From Pseudomonas sp. G2-4 (GTDB taxonomy: Bacteria; Pseudomonadota; Gammaproteobacteria; Pseudomonadales; Pseudomonadaceae), in assembly GCF_030064125.1 (NCBI RefSeq), contig NZ_CP125957.1:1550001-1614000 (forward strand): 64,000 bases of DNA, given 5' to 3'. A program made the position numbers and the translations under genes. The notes beneath the pieces were generated by a model. The model had not been told where the DNA came from, searched no databases, and saw nothing but the letters and a program-made list of their open reading frames with translations. Below are positions 46,853-55,352 of this stretch, piece after piece; the first letter of the stretch is position 1; each line of letters begins with the position of its first letter.

Positions 46853-46948
46853 CTGTGGCGAGGGAGCTTGCTCCCGCTGGGCTGCGAAGCGGCCCCAAGA
46901 TCTTGCGGCTGCTGCGCAACCGAGCGGGAGCAAGCTCCCTCGCCACAA
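46853..46948. repeat. BIME-like element (GTGGCGAGGGAGC class)
   Basis: TGTGGCGAGGGAGCTTGCTC and GCGGGAGCAAGCTCCCTCGC are inverted around GGCTGCGAAGCGGCCCC, just after aceK. Confidence 0.9.
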
Positions 46949-46969
46949 CAGCATCCTTGACGCAAATCT

Positions 46970-47062
46970 CCTGTGGGAGCGAGCTTGCTCGCGATAGCGG
47001 TGTATCAATCAACATCAATGCACGCTGAACCACCGCCATCGCGAGCAAGCTCGCTCCCACAA
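46970..47062. repeat. REP pair (GTGGGAGCGAGC class)
   Basis: TGTGGGAGCGAGCTTGCTCG and GCGAGCAAGCTCGCTCCCAC follow the previous element at once, so both repeat classes lie in one 328-nt gap. Confidence 0.9.
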
Positions 47063-47157
47063 GGGGGTGGCGGTGGGCTGCTTTGCGTGTTCGGCGCAAT
47101 GGCCGCAAATCTGCGACAATCCGCCCCCTGCACAAACCGACGACCCTTGCGTACCTG

Positions 47158-50100
47158 ATGACTGACCAAGCCCCCGCTATCGACAAGCTGCTGAAAAACC
47201 TCGACCACGCCATGCTCGCCGACCGTCAGCGGTTGCGGCGGCAGTTGTTCGAGCTGCGCAAGAAACCCGACGAGGCCAAGCTGGCCCAGTGGGTGACGCG
47301 CATGCAGGCGTCGTGCGATCAGGTGCTGGCGCGCAAGGCGAGCCTGCCGGTGATCCGCTACGACGACAACTTGCCGATCGCCGCCAAGCGCGACGAAATC
47401 AAGGAAGCGTTGCTCAAGCATCAGGTGCTGATCATCGCCGGCGAAACCGGCTCGGGTAAAACCACGCAGTTGCCGAAGATCTGCCTGGAAATCGGTCGCG
47501 GCCAGCATGGCTTGATCGGCCATACCCAGCCGCGCCGGATCGCCGCTCGCAGCGTGGCGAGCCGTGTCGCCGAGGAACTGGCCACGCCGTTGGGCGCGCT
47601 GGTGGGTTATCAGGTGCGGTTCGAGGACCAGAGCGACGCCAACACCCTGATCAAGCTGATGACCGACGGCATCCTGCTGGCCGAGACCCAGAACGACCGC
47701 TACCTCGAGCGCTACGACACGATCATCGTCGACGAAGCCCACGAGCGCAGCCTGAACATCGACTTTCTGCTCGGCTACCTCAAGACCCTGCTGCCGCGCC
47801 GCCCGGACCTCAAGGTCATCATCACCTCGGCAACCATCGACCTGGAGCGTTTCTCCAAACACTTCGATGACGCGCCGATCGTGGAAGTCTCGGGCCGTAC
47901 TTTCCCGGTGGAAACCTGGTATCGCCCGCTGACCCTGGAGCAGGACGAGGAGGGTAATCGGGTCGAGGACGACTTGACCGTCGACCAGGCGATCCTCGCC
48001 ACCCTTGATGAAATCGCCGCGTTTGAGCGCAGTGAACGCCGCAGCCCTGGGGATGTGTTGGTGTTCCTGCCGGGCGAGCGGGAGATTCGCGACGCGGCGG
48101 AGATGCTGCGCAAGGCCCAGCTCAAGCACACCGAGATCTTGCCGCTGTATGCGCGCTTGTCGCCGGCCGAACAACAGCGGATCTTCCAGTCCCACCCGGG
48201 CCGTCGCGTGGTCCTGGCGACCAACGTCGCGGAAACCTCGCTCACCGTGCCCGGCATTCGCTACGTGATTGACAGCGGCACTGCGCGCATCAGCCGCTAC
48301 AGCTATCGCGCCAAGGTCCAGCGCCTGCCCATCGAAGCCATTTCCCAGGCCAGCGCCAACCAGCGCAAAGGCCGTTGCGGACGGGTTGAGCCAGGGATTT
48401 GCGTGCGGTTGTACAGCGAGGAAGATTTCCTCGGTCGGCCGGAGTTCACCGATCCGGAGATCCTGCGCACCAACCTCGCGGCGGTGATCCTGCAGATGCT
48501 GCACCTGCGCCTCGGCGAGATCACTGATTTTCCGTTCATCGAACCGCCGGACGGCAAGGCCATCAGCGACGGTTTCAATCTGCTGCAAGAGTTGTCGGCG
48601 GTGGACCGCAACAGTCAGTTGACCCCACTGGGCCGCCAATTGGCGCGCTTGCCGGTGGACCCGCGCATGGGCCGCATGCTGCTGGAAGCGGCGAAGCTGG
48701 GCAGCCTGCAGGAAGTGTTGATCGTCGCCAGCGCCATGTCGATCCAGGACCCGCGCGAGCGTCCGCCGGAGCGCCAACAGGCAGCCGACCAGGCCCATGC
48801 CCAATGGAAGGACCCGGACTCGGATTTCGCCGGTCTGGTCAATCTGTGGCGCGGTTTCGAAGAACAGCGCCAGGCCCTGACCGCCAGCCCGCTGCGCAAC
48901 TGGTGCCGCAAGAACTTCCTCAACTACCTGCGCTTGCGCGAATGGCGTGATTCCCATCGTCAGTTGAGTTTGATCTGCCGCGACATGCAGTTGAGCCTCA
49001 ATAAGGAGTCGGCGGATTACCCGAAACTGCACAAAGCGGTGCTCTCGGGCCTGTTGAGCCAGATCGGCCAGAAAACCGAAGACGGTGACTACCTGGGTGC
49101 CCGTCAGCGGCGCTTCTGGATTCACCCGTCATCGGGCTTGGGCAAGAAGCGTCCGCAGTGGCTGATGACCGCCGAACTGGTGGAAACCACCAAGCTGTAT
49201 GCGCGCATGGTGGCCAAGATCGAGCCGGACTGGATCGAGCCGCTGGCCGGGCACCTGATCAAGAAAAACCACTTCGAACCCCATTGGGAGAAGAAGCGCG
49301 GGCAAGTGGTGGCCTATGAGCAGATCACCCTGTTCGGGCTGATCGTGGTCGGCCGCCGGCCGGTGCACTATGGGCCGGTGGATCCGGTGGTGTCGCGGGA
49401 GTTGTTCATCCGCGAGGCGCTGGTGCGTGGTGAGATCCAGTCCAAGGCCAAGTGCCTGAGCGCCAACACCCGCTTGCTGGAACAGCTCGACGAGCTGGAG
49501 GCCAAGGCCCGTCGGCGCGACATTCTGGCGGACGAAGAAACCCTGTTTGCCTTCTACGATGCGCGTTTGCCGGCCGAGATTCACCAGACCGCGACGTTCG
49601 ACAGCTGGTACCGGATCAACAGCCAGAAAGACCCGCAGTTGCTGATCATGCGCGAGGAAGACGTGCTGGCCCGCGAGGCCAGCGAAGTCACCGCCGCGCA
49701 TTACCCGGATACCTTGCGCGTCGGCGACCTGACCTTGCCGTTGAGCTACCACTTCGAGCCCAACCATCCCCGCGACGGCGTGACCTTGCGCGTGCCGGCA
49801 CCGCTGTTGCCGATGCTGCCGCCGGAGCGCCTGGAATGGTTGGTGCCCGGAGTGATCGAGGCCAAGTGCATTGCCCTGGTGCGCAACCTGCCCAAAGCCT
49901 TGCGCAAGAACTTCGTGCCGGTGCCGGACTTCGTCAAGGCCGCGCTGCAACGCATCACCTTCGCCGAGGGTTCGTTGCCGCAATCCTTGGGCCGCGAGCT
50001 GCTGCGCATGACCGGCGCGCGAGTCAGCGACGAAGCTTGGGCAGAAGCGGCGCAGCAGGTGGAAAGCCATCTGCGCATGAACCTGGAAATCGTCGATGGC

Positions 50101-51069
50101 CAGGGCAAGTTCCTGGGTGAAGGCCGGGACTTGGCCGAACTGACGGCGCGTTTTGCCGAAGCCAGCCAGGCTGCCTTGGCCGTGCCGCAAACGGCCAAGA
50201 GCCAGGCGCCAGTGGAGGCGAAAATCTTCGCGCCGGTGGCCGAGAGGACCCAGCAGAAGATCGCCGGACTGTCGATGACCGTCTACCCAGCGCTGGTGGA
50301 AGAGGGCGGCGTGGTCAAGGAAGGCCGCTTCCCGACCCCGGCCGAAGCCGAGTTCCAGCATCGCCGCGCCTTGCAGCGCTTGTTGATGCAGCAATTGGCG
50401 GAGTCGGCGAAGTTCCTGCGTGGCAAGCTGCCGGGGCTCACGGAACTGGGCTTGCTGTACCGCGACTTGGGCCGCATCGACAGCCTGGTGGAAGACATCC
50501 TGCTGGCCAGCCTGGACAGTTGCGTGTTGGACGGCGAGGAAAGCCTGCCCCGTGACGGCGCCGCGCTGGCCTCCCTGGCCGAGCGCAAGCGTGGCGGCTG
50601 GACCGAGCACGCCGAACGCCTGGCGAAGCTGACCCTGGACATCCTCAAGCTCTGGCATGGCCTGCAAAAACGCTTCAAGGGCAAGATCGACTTGGCCCAG
50701 GCCGTGGCGCTGAACGACATCAAGCAGCAGCTCAGCCACCTGGTGTACCCGGGCTTCGTGCGCGAAACCCCGCATCAATGGCTCAAGGAACTGCCACGCT
50801 ACCTCAAGGCCATCGAACAACGTTTCGAGAAACTGGGCAGCCAAGTGCAGAAGGACCGGGTCTGGAGCGGCGAGTTGTCGAACCTCTGGGCCCAATACCA
50901 GGCCCGTGCCAGCAAACATGTCCAGGAAGGCAAGCGCGATCCGCAGCTGGAGCTGTACCGCTGGTGGCTGGAGGAATACCGGGTGTCGCTGTTCGCCCAG
51001 CAGTTGGGGACCAAAGTGCCGATTTCCGACAAGCGCCTGAGCAAGCAGTGGGGGCTGGTGGAGGGTTGA
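47158..51069 (+). CDS. hrpA: ATP-dependent RNA helicase HrpA
   Basis: A 1303-residue DEAH-box helicase that frees stalled ribosomes on mRNA in E. coli. Walker A is IIAGETGSGKTTQLPKICLE (about 92-111), the DEAH box IIVDEAHERSLNIDFLLGY (about 193-211), then SATIDLERFSKHFD and helicase motifs V-VI (LATNVAETSLTVPG, QRKGRCGRVEPG). The winged-helix, ratchet and OB regions and a long C-terminal region unique to HrpA follow. The ATG at 47158 gives the typical length; an upstream in-frame start at 47083 lies in the REP region. It is the longest gene in the window. Confidence 0.95.
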   Translation: MTDQAPAIDKLLKNLDHAMLADRQRLRRQLFELRKKPDEAKLAQWVTRMQASCDQVLARKASLPVIRYDDNLPIAAKRDEIKEALLKHQVLIIAGETGSGKTTQLPKICLEIGRGQHGLIGHTQPRRIAARSVASRVAEELATPLGALVGYQVRFEDQSDANTLIKLMTDGILLAETQNDRYLERYDTIIVDEAHERSLNIDFLLGYLKTLLPRRPDLKVIITSATIDLERFSKHFDDAPIVEVSGRTFPVETWYRPLTLEQDEEGNRVEDDLTVDQAILATLDEIAAFERSERRSPGDVLVFLPGEREIRDAAEMLRKAQLKHTEILPLYARLSPAEQQRIFQSHPGRRVVLATNVAETSLTVPGIRYVIDSGTARISRYSYRAKVQRLPIEAISQASANQRKGRCGRVEPGICVRLYSEEDFLGRPEFTDPEILRTNLAAVILQMLHLRLGEITDFPFIEPPDGKAISDGFNLLQELSAVDRNSQLTPLGRQLARLPVDPRMGRMLLEAAKLGSLQEVLIVASAMSIQDPRERPPERQQAADQAHAQWKDPDSDFAGLVNLWRGFEEQRQALTASPLRNWCRKNFLNYLRLREWRDSHRQLSLICRDMQLSLNKESADYPKLHKAVLSGLLSQIGQKTEDGDYLGARQRRFWIHPSSGLGKKRPQWLMTAELVETTKLYARMVAKIEPDWIEPLAGHLIKKNHFEPHWEKKRGQVVAYEQITLFGLIVVGRRPVHYGPVDPVVSRELFIREALVRGEIQSKAKCLSANTRLLEQLDELEAKARRRDILADEETLFAFYDARLPAEIHQTATFDSWYRINSQKDPQLLIMREEDVLAREASEVTAAHYPDTLRVGDLTLPLSYHFEPNHPRDGVTLRVPAPLLPMLPPERLEWLVPGVIEAKCIALVRNLPKALRKNFVPVPDFVKAALQRITFAEGSLPQSLGRELLRMTGARVSDEAWAEAAQQVESHLRMNLEIVDGQGKFLGEGRDLAELTARFAEASQAALAVPQTAKSQAPVEAKIFAPVAERTQQKIAGLSMTVYPALVEEGGVVKEGRFPTPAEAEFQHRRALQRLLMQQLAESAKFLRGKLPGLTELGLLYRDLGRIDSLVEDILLASLDSCVLDGEESLPRDGAALASLAERKRGGWTEHAERLAKLTLDILKLWHGLQKRFKGKIDLAQAVALNDIKQQLSHLVYPGFVRETPHQWLKELPRYLKAIEQRFEKLGSQVQKDRVWSGELSNLWAQYQARASKHVQEGKRDPQLELYRWWLEEYRVSLFAQQLGTKVPISDKRLSKQWGLVEG

Positions 51070-51098
51070 TCGTACAAGCCGGGTAAGCGCCACTTTCC

Positions 51099-51130
51099 CC
51101 TGTGGGAGCGAGCAGGCTCGCTCCCACAGG
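51099..51130. repeat. single palindromic REP
   Basis: CCTGTGGGAGCGAG and its complement form one 14-bp palindrome around CAGG just after hrpA. Unlike most REPs here it is a single unit and could act as a terminator-like hairpin. Confidence 0.85.
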
Positions 51131-51160
51131 ATTTTTGTCGTATGTAAGGGAGAATGGGCC

Positions 51161-51174
51161 AAACGCCAGCGTTT
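51161..51174 (+). promoter_or_regulatory. inverted repeat before the KAS III-like gene
   Basis: AAACG-CCAG-CGTTT is a perfect inverted repeat 172 nt before the start. It resembles fatty-acid-responsive TetR-type sites such as PsrA's AAAC/GTTT palindrome, but its 6-nt spacing between AAAC and GTTT is wider than the form I recall. The rest of the gap shows nothing. Confidence 0.3.
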
Positions 51175-51345
51175 ATGGCAAACTTCGCGCCTATAAATGC
51201 CGGTCCCGTGGTTTTGAGCTTCACTGCCCCGGGCGGATCGGAATAAAGCACTGCCAGGTCTGCTTCCCCTGGATGGGAAAAGACCCTTTGTGTATTGGTA
51301 CGTCGGTGCCAATGCTTTCTGCCTGAACAGATCAGAGACACGACC

Positions 51346-52467
51346 ATGCATAACGTCGTCATCAGCGGCACCGGCCTTTACACCCCGGCCAACAGCATCT
51401 CCAACGAAGAGCTGGTGCAATCTTTCAATACCTATGTCACGCAGTTCAACGCCGACAACGCCGAGGCCATCGAGCGCGGTGAAGTCGAGGCATTGACCGA
51501 GTCCAACGCCGCATTCATCGAAAAGGCCTCTGGTATCAAGAGCCGCTTTGTCATGGACAAGGACGGCATCCTCGACCCGCAACGCATGGCGCCGCGTCTG
51601 CCGGAGCGTTCCAACGACGAATGGTCGGTGCTCTGCGAAATGGCCGTCGGTGCCGCCAAGCAGGCCTTGGAACGCGCCGGCCGCACTGCCGCCGATATCG
51701 ACGGCGTGATCGTCGCCTGTTCCAACCTGCAGCGCGCGTATCCGGCCATCGCCATCGAAGTCCAGGAAGCCTTGGGCATCGAAGGTTTTGGCTTCGACAT
51801 GAACGTGGCCTGTTCTTCCGCGACGTTCGGCATCCAGGCCGCGGCCAACAGCGTGCAGCTTGGCCAGGCCCGGGCGATCCTGATGGTCAATCCGGAAGTG
51901 TGCACCGGCCACCTGAACTTCCGCGATCGCGATAGCCACTTCATCTTCGGCGATGCGGCCACCGCCGTGATCATCGAACGGGCTGACCTGGCGACCTCGC
52001 CGTACCAGTTCGACGTGGTCAGCACCAAGCTGCTCACCAAGTTCTCCAACAACATCCGCAACAACTTCGGCTTCCTCAACCGCGCCGCCGAAGAGGGCAT
52101 CGGCAGTCGCGACAAACTGTTCGTCCAGGAAGGCCGCAAGGTTTTCCGCGACGTCTGTCCGATGGTGGCCGAGCTGATCGCTGCCCACCTGGAAGAAAAC
52201 CAGCTGAACGTCGGCGAAGTGAAGCGCTTCTGGCTGCACCAGGCCAACCTCAGCATGAACCACCTGATCGTGCGCAAGTTGCTGGGCCGCGAAGCTACCG
52301 AAGAGGAAGCGCCAGTGATCCTCGACCGCTACGCGAACACCAGCTCGGCGGGCTCGGTGATTGCATTCCACAAATACCAGGATGATCTGCCCAGCGGCTC
52401 GGTCGCCGTGCTCAGCTCGTTCGGCGCTGGGTATTCGATTGGTAGCGTGATTTTGCGTAAGCATTGA
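51346..52467 (+). CDS. beta-ketoacyl-ACP synthase III-like enzyme (PA3286 type)
   Basis: A 373-residue thiolase-fold enzyme of the FabH class, longer than true FabH (about 317). The nucleophile is Cys156 in DMNVACSSATFGIQAAANSV, with His in RFWLHQANLSMNHLI and Asn in RYANTSSAGSVIAF. I recall P. aeruginosa PA3286 as a similar enzyme that condenses octanoyl-CoA from beta-oxidation with malonyl-ACP, shunting chains into synthesis; here that role is inferred. In P. aeruginosa a sigma factor gene lies beside it as well, and the same layout is seen here. Start at 51346; a frame opening at 51295 has no support. Confidence 0.85.
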   Translation: MHNVVISGTGLYTPANSISNEELVQSFNTYVTQFNADNAEAIERGEVEALTESNAAFIEKASGIKSRFVMDKDGILDPQRMAPRLPERSNDEWSVLCEMAVGAAKQALERAGRTAADIDGVIVACSNLQRAYPAIAIEVQEALGIEGFGFDMNVACSSATFGIQAAANSVQLGQARAILMVNPEVCTGHLNFRDRDSHFIFGDAATAVIIERADLATSPYQFDVVSTKLLTKFSNNIRNNFGFLNRAAEEGIGSRDKLFVQEGRKVFRDVCPMVAELIAAHLEENQLNVGEVKRFWLHQANLSMNHLIVRKLLGREATEEEAPVILDRYANTSSAGSVIAFHKYQDDLPSGSVAVLSSFGAGYSIGSVILRKH

Positions 52468-52506
52468 TCGGGTCTGGCTCAGCTTTCATCTGGGCTGGTT
52501 CCGCTT

Positions 52507-52602
52507 TTGTGGCGAGGGAGCTTGCTCCCGCTGGGCTGCGAAGCGGCCCCAGGATTTTGCGGTTGCTGCGCAACCGAGCGGGAGCAAGCTCCCTCGCCAC
52601 AA
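52507..52602. repeat. BIME-like element (GTGGCGAGGGAGC class)
   Basis: TGTGGCGAGGGAGCTTGCTC and GCGGGAGCAAGCTCCCTCGC, inverted around a GGCTGCGAAGCGGCCCC core, between the KAS gene and the sigma-factor gene. Confidence 0.9.
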
Positions 52603-52637
52603 CGGCACCACCCGTCCATTAGGCAACGGGGCGTTGA

Positions 52638-53249
52638 ATGACAGTCACCGATGACACCCAACTGCTCAAACGCCTCCTGGCCGGCGAGCAGCAGGCCTAC
52701 AAGGAACTGGTCAGCACCTACCAGGGCCCCATGCGCGCCGTGGCCTATGCCATCGTCGGTAGCCGCCATGCCGACGAAGTGGTGCAGGACGCGTGGCTGT
52801 CGGTGGTGCGCAATCTCAATGGTTTCCAGGGCCGATCCAGCCTCAAGACCTGGCTGCTGACCATCACCGCTAACGCCGCCAAGGGCCGTTACAAGCAGAA
52901 CCGCCGGGAAGTGCTGCTCGATGATCTGCCGTCGCCCCACGGCACCCTGGGCGATGATCGCTTCGCCGCCGATGGCCATTGGCTGCTGGCGCCGTTCGCC
53001 TGGCACCAGGACACACCGGAGGCGTTGCTCACAATGAGCGAACTGCGCGATTGCCTCGAACACACGTTGCTCAGCCTGTCGGAACTGCAAAGCAGCGTAT
53101 TGACCCTGCGTGAACGCCAGGGGCTGGAGCCGGAAGAGATCTGTAATCTTCTCGACATCTCGCTCTCCAACGTACGCGTGCTGTTGCATCGCGCTCGGCT
53201 TAAGGTCTTCGCGACCGTAGAACATTTCGAGGAAACCGGCGAATGCTGA
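52638..53249 (+). CDS. ECF-family RNA polymerase sigma factor
   Basis: A 203-residue ECF sigma factor. Region 2 covers about 10-85 (VVQDAWLSVVRNLNGFQGRS, then SLKTWLLTITANAAKGR), and region 4 about 135-190 with an HTH at EPEEICNLLDISLSNVRVLL. It is not AlgU and lacks a signal for a known iron system. It overlaps the next gene (anti-sigma, start 53243) by 7 nt, so the pair is coupled. Its regulon is unknown; the neighbouring KAS enzyme and outer-membrane porin are candidates only by position. Confidence 0.88.
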   Translation: MTVTDDTQLLKRLLAGEQQAYKELVSTYQGPMRAVAYAIVGSRHADEVVQDAWLSVVRNLNGFQGRSSLKTWLLTITANAAKGRYKQNRREVLLDDLPSPHGTLGDDRFAADGHWLLAPFAWHQDTPEALLTMSELRDCLEHTLLSLSELQSSVLTLRERQGLEPEEICNLLDISLSNVRVLLHRARLKVFATVEHFEETGEC

Positions 53250-53479
53250 CCTGCAAGGAACAAGTGGCGCGCTCCAGCGATTATCTCGACGGCCAACTGA
53301 GCTTCCGTGAGCGCCTGATGGTGCGTCATCACTTGATGTTCTGTGCCCATTGCCGACGATTCATCCGCCAGATGCGTCTGATGCAGGCGACCCTCAAAAA
53401 GCTTCCTGAAGCCCCGATTCCCGACCTGGATCACCTCGCCGAGAAACTCGCCTCCGAGCGTCGCCGAAACATCCGCTGA
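53243..53479 (+). CDS. zinc-type anti-sigma factor (ZAS/zf-HC2)
   Basis: A 78-residue protein with the anti-sigma zinc motif H-x3-C-x2-C (HLMFCAHC at about residues 31-38) preceded by a conserved Cys near the start (MLTCKEQVARSSDYLDG). It has no membrane span and is therefore a soluble anti-sigma factor, unlike the membrane-bound MucA in this window. The overlap with the sigma gene supports the functional pair. The signal that frees the sigma factor, perhaps redox or zinc, is inferred from family only. Confidence 0.85.
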   Translation: MLTCKEQVARSSDYLDGQLSFRERLMVRHHLMFCAHCRRFIRQMRLMQATLKKLPEAPIPDLDHLAEKLASERRRNIR

Positions 53480-53498
53480 GCCCTGAGAACCATGTCCC

Positions 53499-53590
53499 CT
53501 TGTGGGAGCGAGCTTGCTCGCGATGGCGGCGTATCAGACAACGAATCTGTCACTGACATACCGCCATCGCGAGCAAGCTCGCTCCCACAA
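53499..53590. repeat. REP pair (GTGGGAGCGAGC class)
   Basis: TGTGGGAGCGAGCTTGCTCG and GCGAGCAAGCTCGCTCCCAC lie inverted between the anti-sigma gene and the porin's upstream region. Confidence 0.9.
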
Positions 53591-53638
53591 GGGGTTTGCC
53601 GTTGCGCTGGTTATTCCCATTCGAAGTAAAAAGTTCCC

Positions 53639-53656
53639 CTGTCATAAAATCTTTAT
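53639..53656 (+). promoter_or_regulatory. candidate Pho box before the porin gene
   Basis: CTGTCATAAAA matches one full 11-nt Pho-box unit (consensus CTGTCAT plus A/T-rich spacer). The next unit, TCTTTAT, agrees only at three of seven bases. It lies 110 nt before an OprP/OprO-type porin gene, whose homologues are induced by PhoB under phosphate limitation. Confidence 0.5.
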
Positions 53657-53766
53657 CTGACAGCAACTGCGCTGACACAACCCCTCGCCAAGATCCCCTC
53701 CAACACCAGCGGGCTCAGTTCCGCGTGTTTTCTAACGGCATAGACTACCAACAGGGGAATTCTTCG

Positions 53767-55077
53767 ATGATCCGCAAGCACTTCGCAGGTGTTGCCGCCA
53801 GCGCACTGGCCATGGCAGTAACCGCCCAGGCTTTCGCCGGCACCGTCACCACCGACGGCGCCGATATCGTGGTTAAAACCAAGGGCGGCCTTGAGGTCGC
53901 TACCACTGATAAAGAGTTCAGCTTCAAGCTCGGTGGTCGTTTGCAGGCTGACTACAGCCAGTTCAACGGTATCTACACCGACAATGGCGACAAAGCCGAC
54001 GCCGCTTACATCCGCCGTGGCTTCTTGGAGCTGTCCGGCGTGCTGTACACGGATTGGGCCTACACCCTCAACTACGATTTCTCCCACAACAGCGGCGACT
54101 CCGATAACGGCTACTTCGACGAAGCGTCCCTGGCCTACAACGGCTTCAAGCCGGTCTCGATCAAGGTCGGTCGTTTCGACCCCGACTTCGGCCTGGAAAA
54201 AGCCACCAGCTCCAAGTGGGTGACTGCTCCTGAGCGCAACGCCGCCTACGACCTGATCGACTGGGCCAACGGCCACCAGAACGGTCTGGGCATCCAGGCT
54301 TCCAGCACCTTCGCCGATTCGTTCTACGCCTCGGCCGGTGTGTTCAGCAAGGACACCGACGACACTGACGGCAACAGCATCAAGCAAGCCAACGGTCGTT
54401 TCGTATTCGCCCCGATGCACGAGGCCGGCAACGTGTTGCACTTCGGCTTGAACGTGGCCTCGCGCGACGTCTCCGACACCGCGTTCGACGCCCGTTATCG
54501 CTCCCGTCTGGGCATGCGTGGTGTTGAAACCCTCGGCGGCAACGATGCCGGCCCTAACGGTAACCGTCCGGTACTGGGCGGCGCCAACAACTCGCCGGCC
54601 GGCTCGTACGACACGGATACGGCTTACGGCCTGGAAGCCGCTTTCGCCATGGGGCCTGCGTCGATCCAGGGTGAATACATTTCCCGCAAGACCAAGGCTG
54701 ACAGCGACGCCTTCGAAGACCTCAAGGGTCACGGCTTCTACGTCCAGGGCGCCTACACCATCACCGGCGAGTCCCGTGGTTATAAAGTCGGCAAGTTTGA
54801 CGCGATCAAACCCCAGAACAAGTCCATCGGCGCGTGGGAAGTGTTCTACCGCTTCGACAGCATGACCGTCGAAGACGACAACATCACCACTGCCTCCGCC
54901 ACCCGCGACGTGGGCGATGCCGAAGCCAAGGTGCACAACCTGGGCGTGAACTGGTACGCCAACGAGGCGGTGAAAATCACTGCCGCTTACGTCAAGGCCA
55001 AGACCGACAACGTCACCAACGCCAATGGTGATGACGATGGCAAAGGTGTGGTTGTTCGTGCCCAGTACGTATTCTAA
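53767..55077 (+). CDS. oprP: phosphate-type porin (OprP/OprO family)
   Basis: A 436-residue outer-membrane porin with a signal peptide ([20 protein letters not shown], cleavage near FAG) and a 16-strand barrel ending VVVRAQYVF with the C-terminal aromatic. The mature start [20 protein letters not shown] and the blocks [13 protein letters not shown] and [17 protein letters not shown] closely match P. aeruginosa OprP/OprO, the phosphate and polyphosphate channels, from memory. OprP and OprO cannot be told apart by eye, so the symbol is provisional. AGGGGAATTCTTCG precedes the ATG; a longer frame from 53596 was rejected. Confidence 0.88.
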   Translation: MIRKHFAGVAASALAMAVTAQAFAGTVTTDGADIVVKTKGGLEVATTDKEFSFKLGGRLQADYSQFNGIYTDNGDKADAAYIRRGFLELSGVLYTDWAYTLNYDFSHNSGDSDNGYFDEASLAYNGFKPVSIKVGRFDPDFGLEKATSSKWVTAPERNAAYDLIDWANGHQNGLGIQASSTFADSFYASAGVFSKDTDDTDGNSIKQANGRFVFAPMHEAGNVLHFGLNVASRDVSDTAFDARYRSRLGMRGVETLGGNDAGPNGNRPVLGGANNSPAGSYDTDTAYGLEAAFAMGPASIQGEYISRKTKADSDAFEDLKGHGFYVQGAYTITGESRGYKVGKFDAIKPQNKSIGAWEVFYRFDSMTVEDDNITTASATRDVGDAEAKVHNLGVNWYANEAVKITAAYVKAKTDNVTNANGDDDGKGVVVRAQYVF

Positions 55078-55128
55078 GTTGTGCTGATCTGATACAGCGT
55101 TCTTGCTTCATCCGTTAAAGCTCCTTTG

Positions 55129-55155
55129 AACCCCGCCTTTGGTGGGGTTTTTTTT
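55129..55155 (+). terminator. terminator after the porin gene
   Basis: AACCCCGCC and GGTGGGGTT form a 9-bp stem around TTT, followed by a T run of nine or more. A strong Rho-independent terminator. Confidence 0.92.
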
Positions 55156-55352
55156 GCTCCGCATTTGCCTGAAGTGCTGTATGGGCAATCACCTGTCAAC
55201 CCTGACAGTTTCGTGGCATTTGAAAAGAGTGCTTACTTTGTCCAGCCGCAGAACGACGGGCAGCGTCTGGGGGCTGGGCAGTACTCGCATTGCTTGTCGA
55301 AATGAAGCGCCTGAGCGGTCCATGACAATCACCGGTGAAGATGGAGAGCAAC

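Noticed and set aside
47005..49125. A 706-codon open frame on the minus strand opposite hrpA, and a 1111-codon one at 49129-52464
   Set aside because: Both lie antisense to the clear hrpA and KAS genes in high-GC DNA, where long antisense frames are common, and show no family motif.
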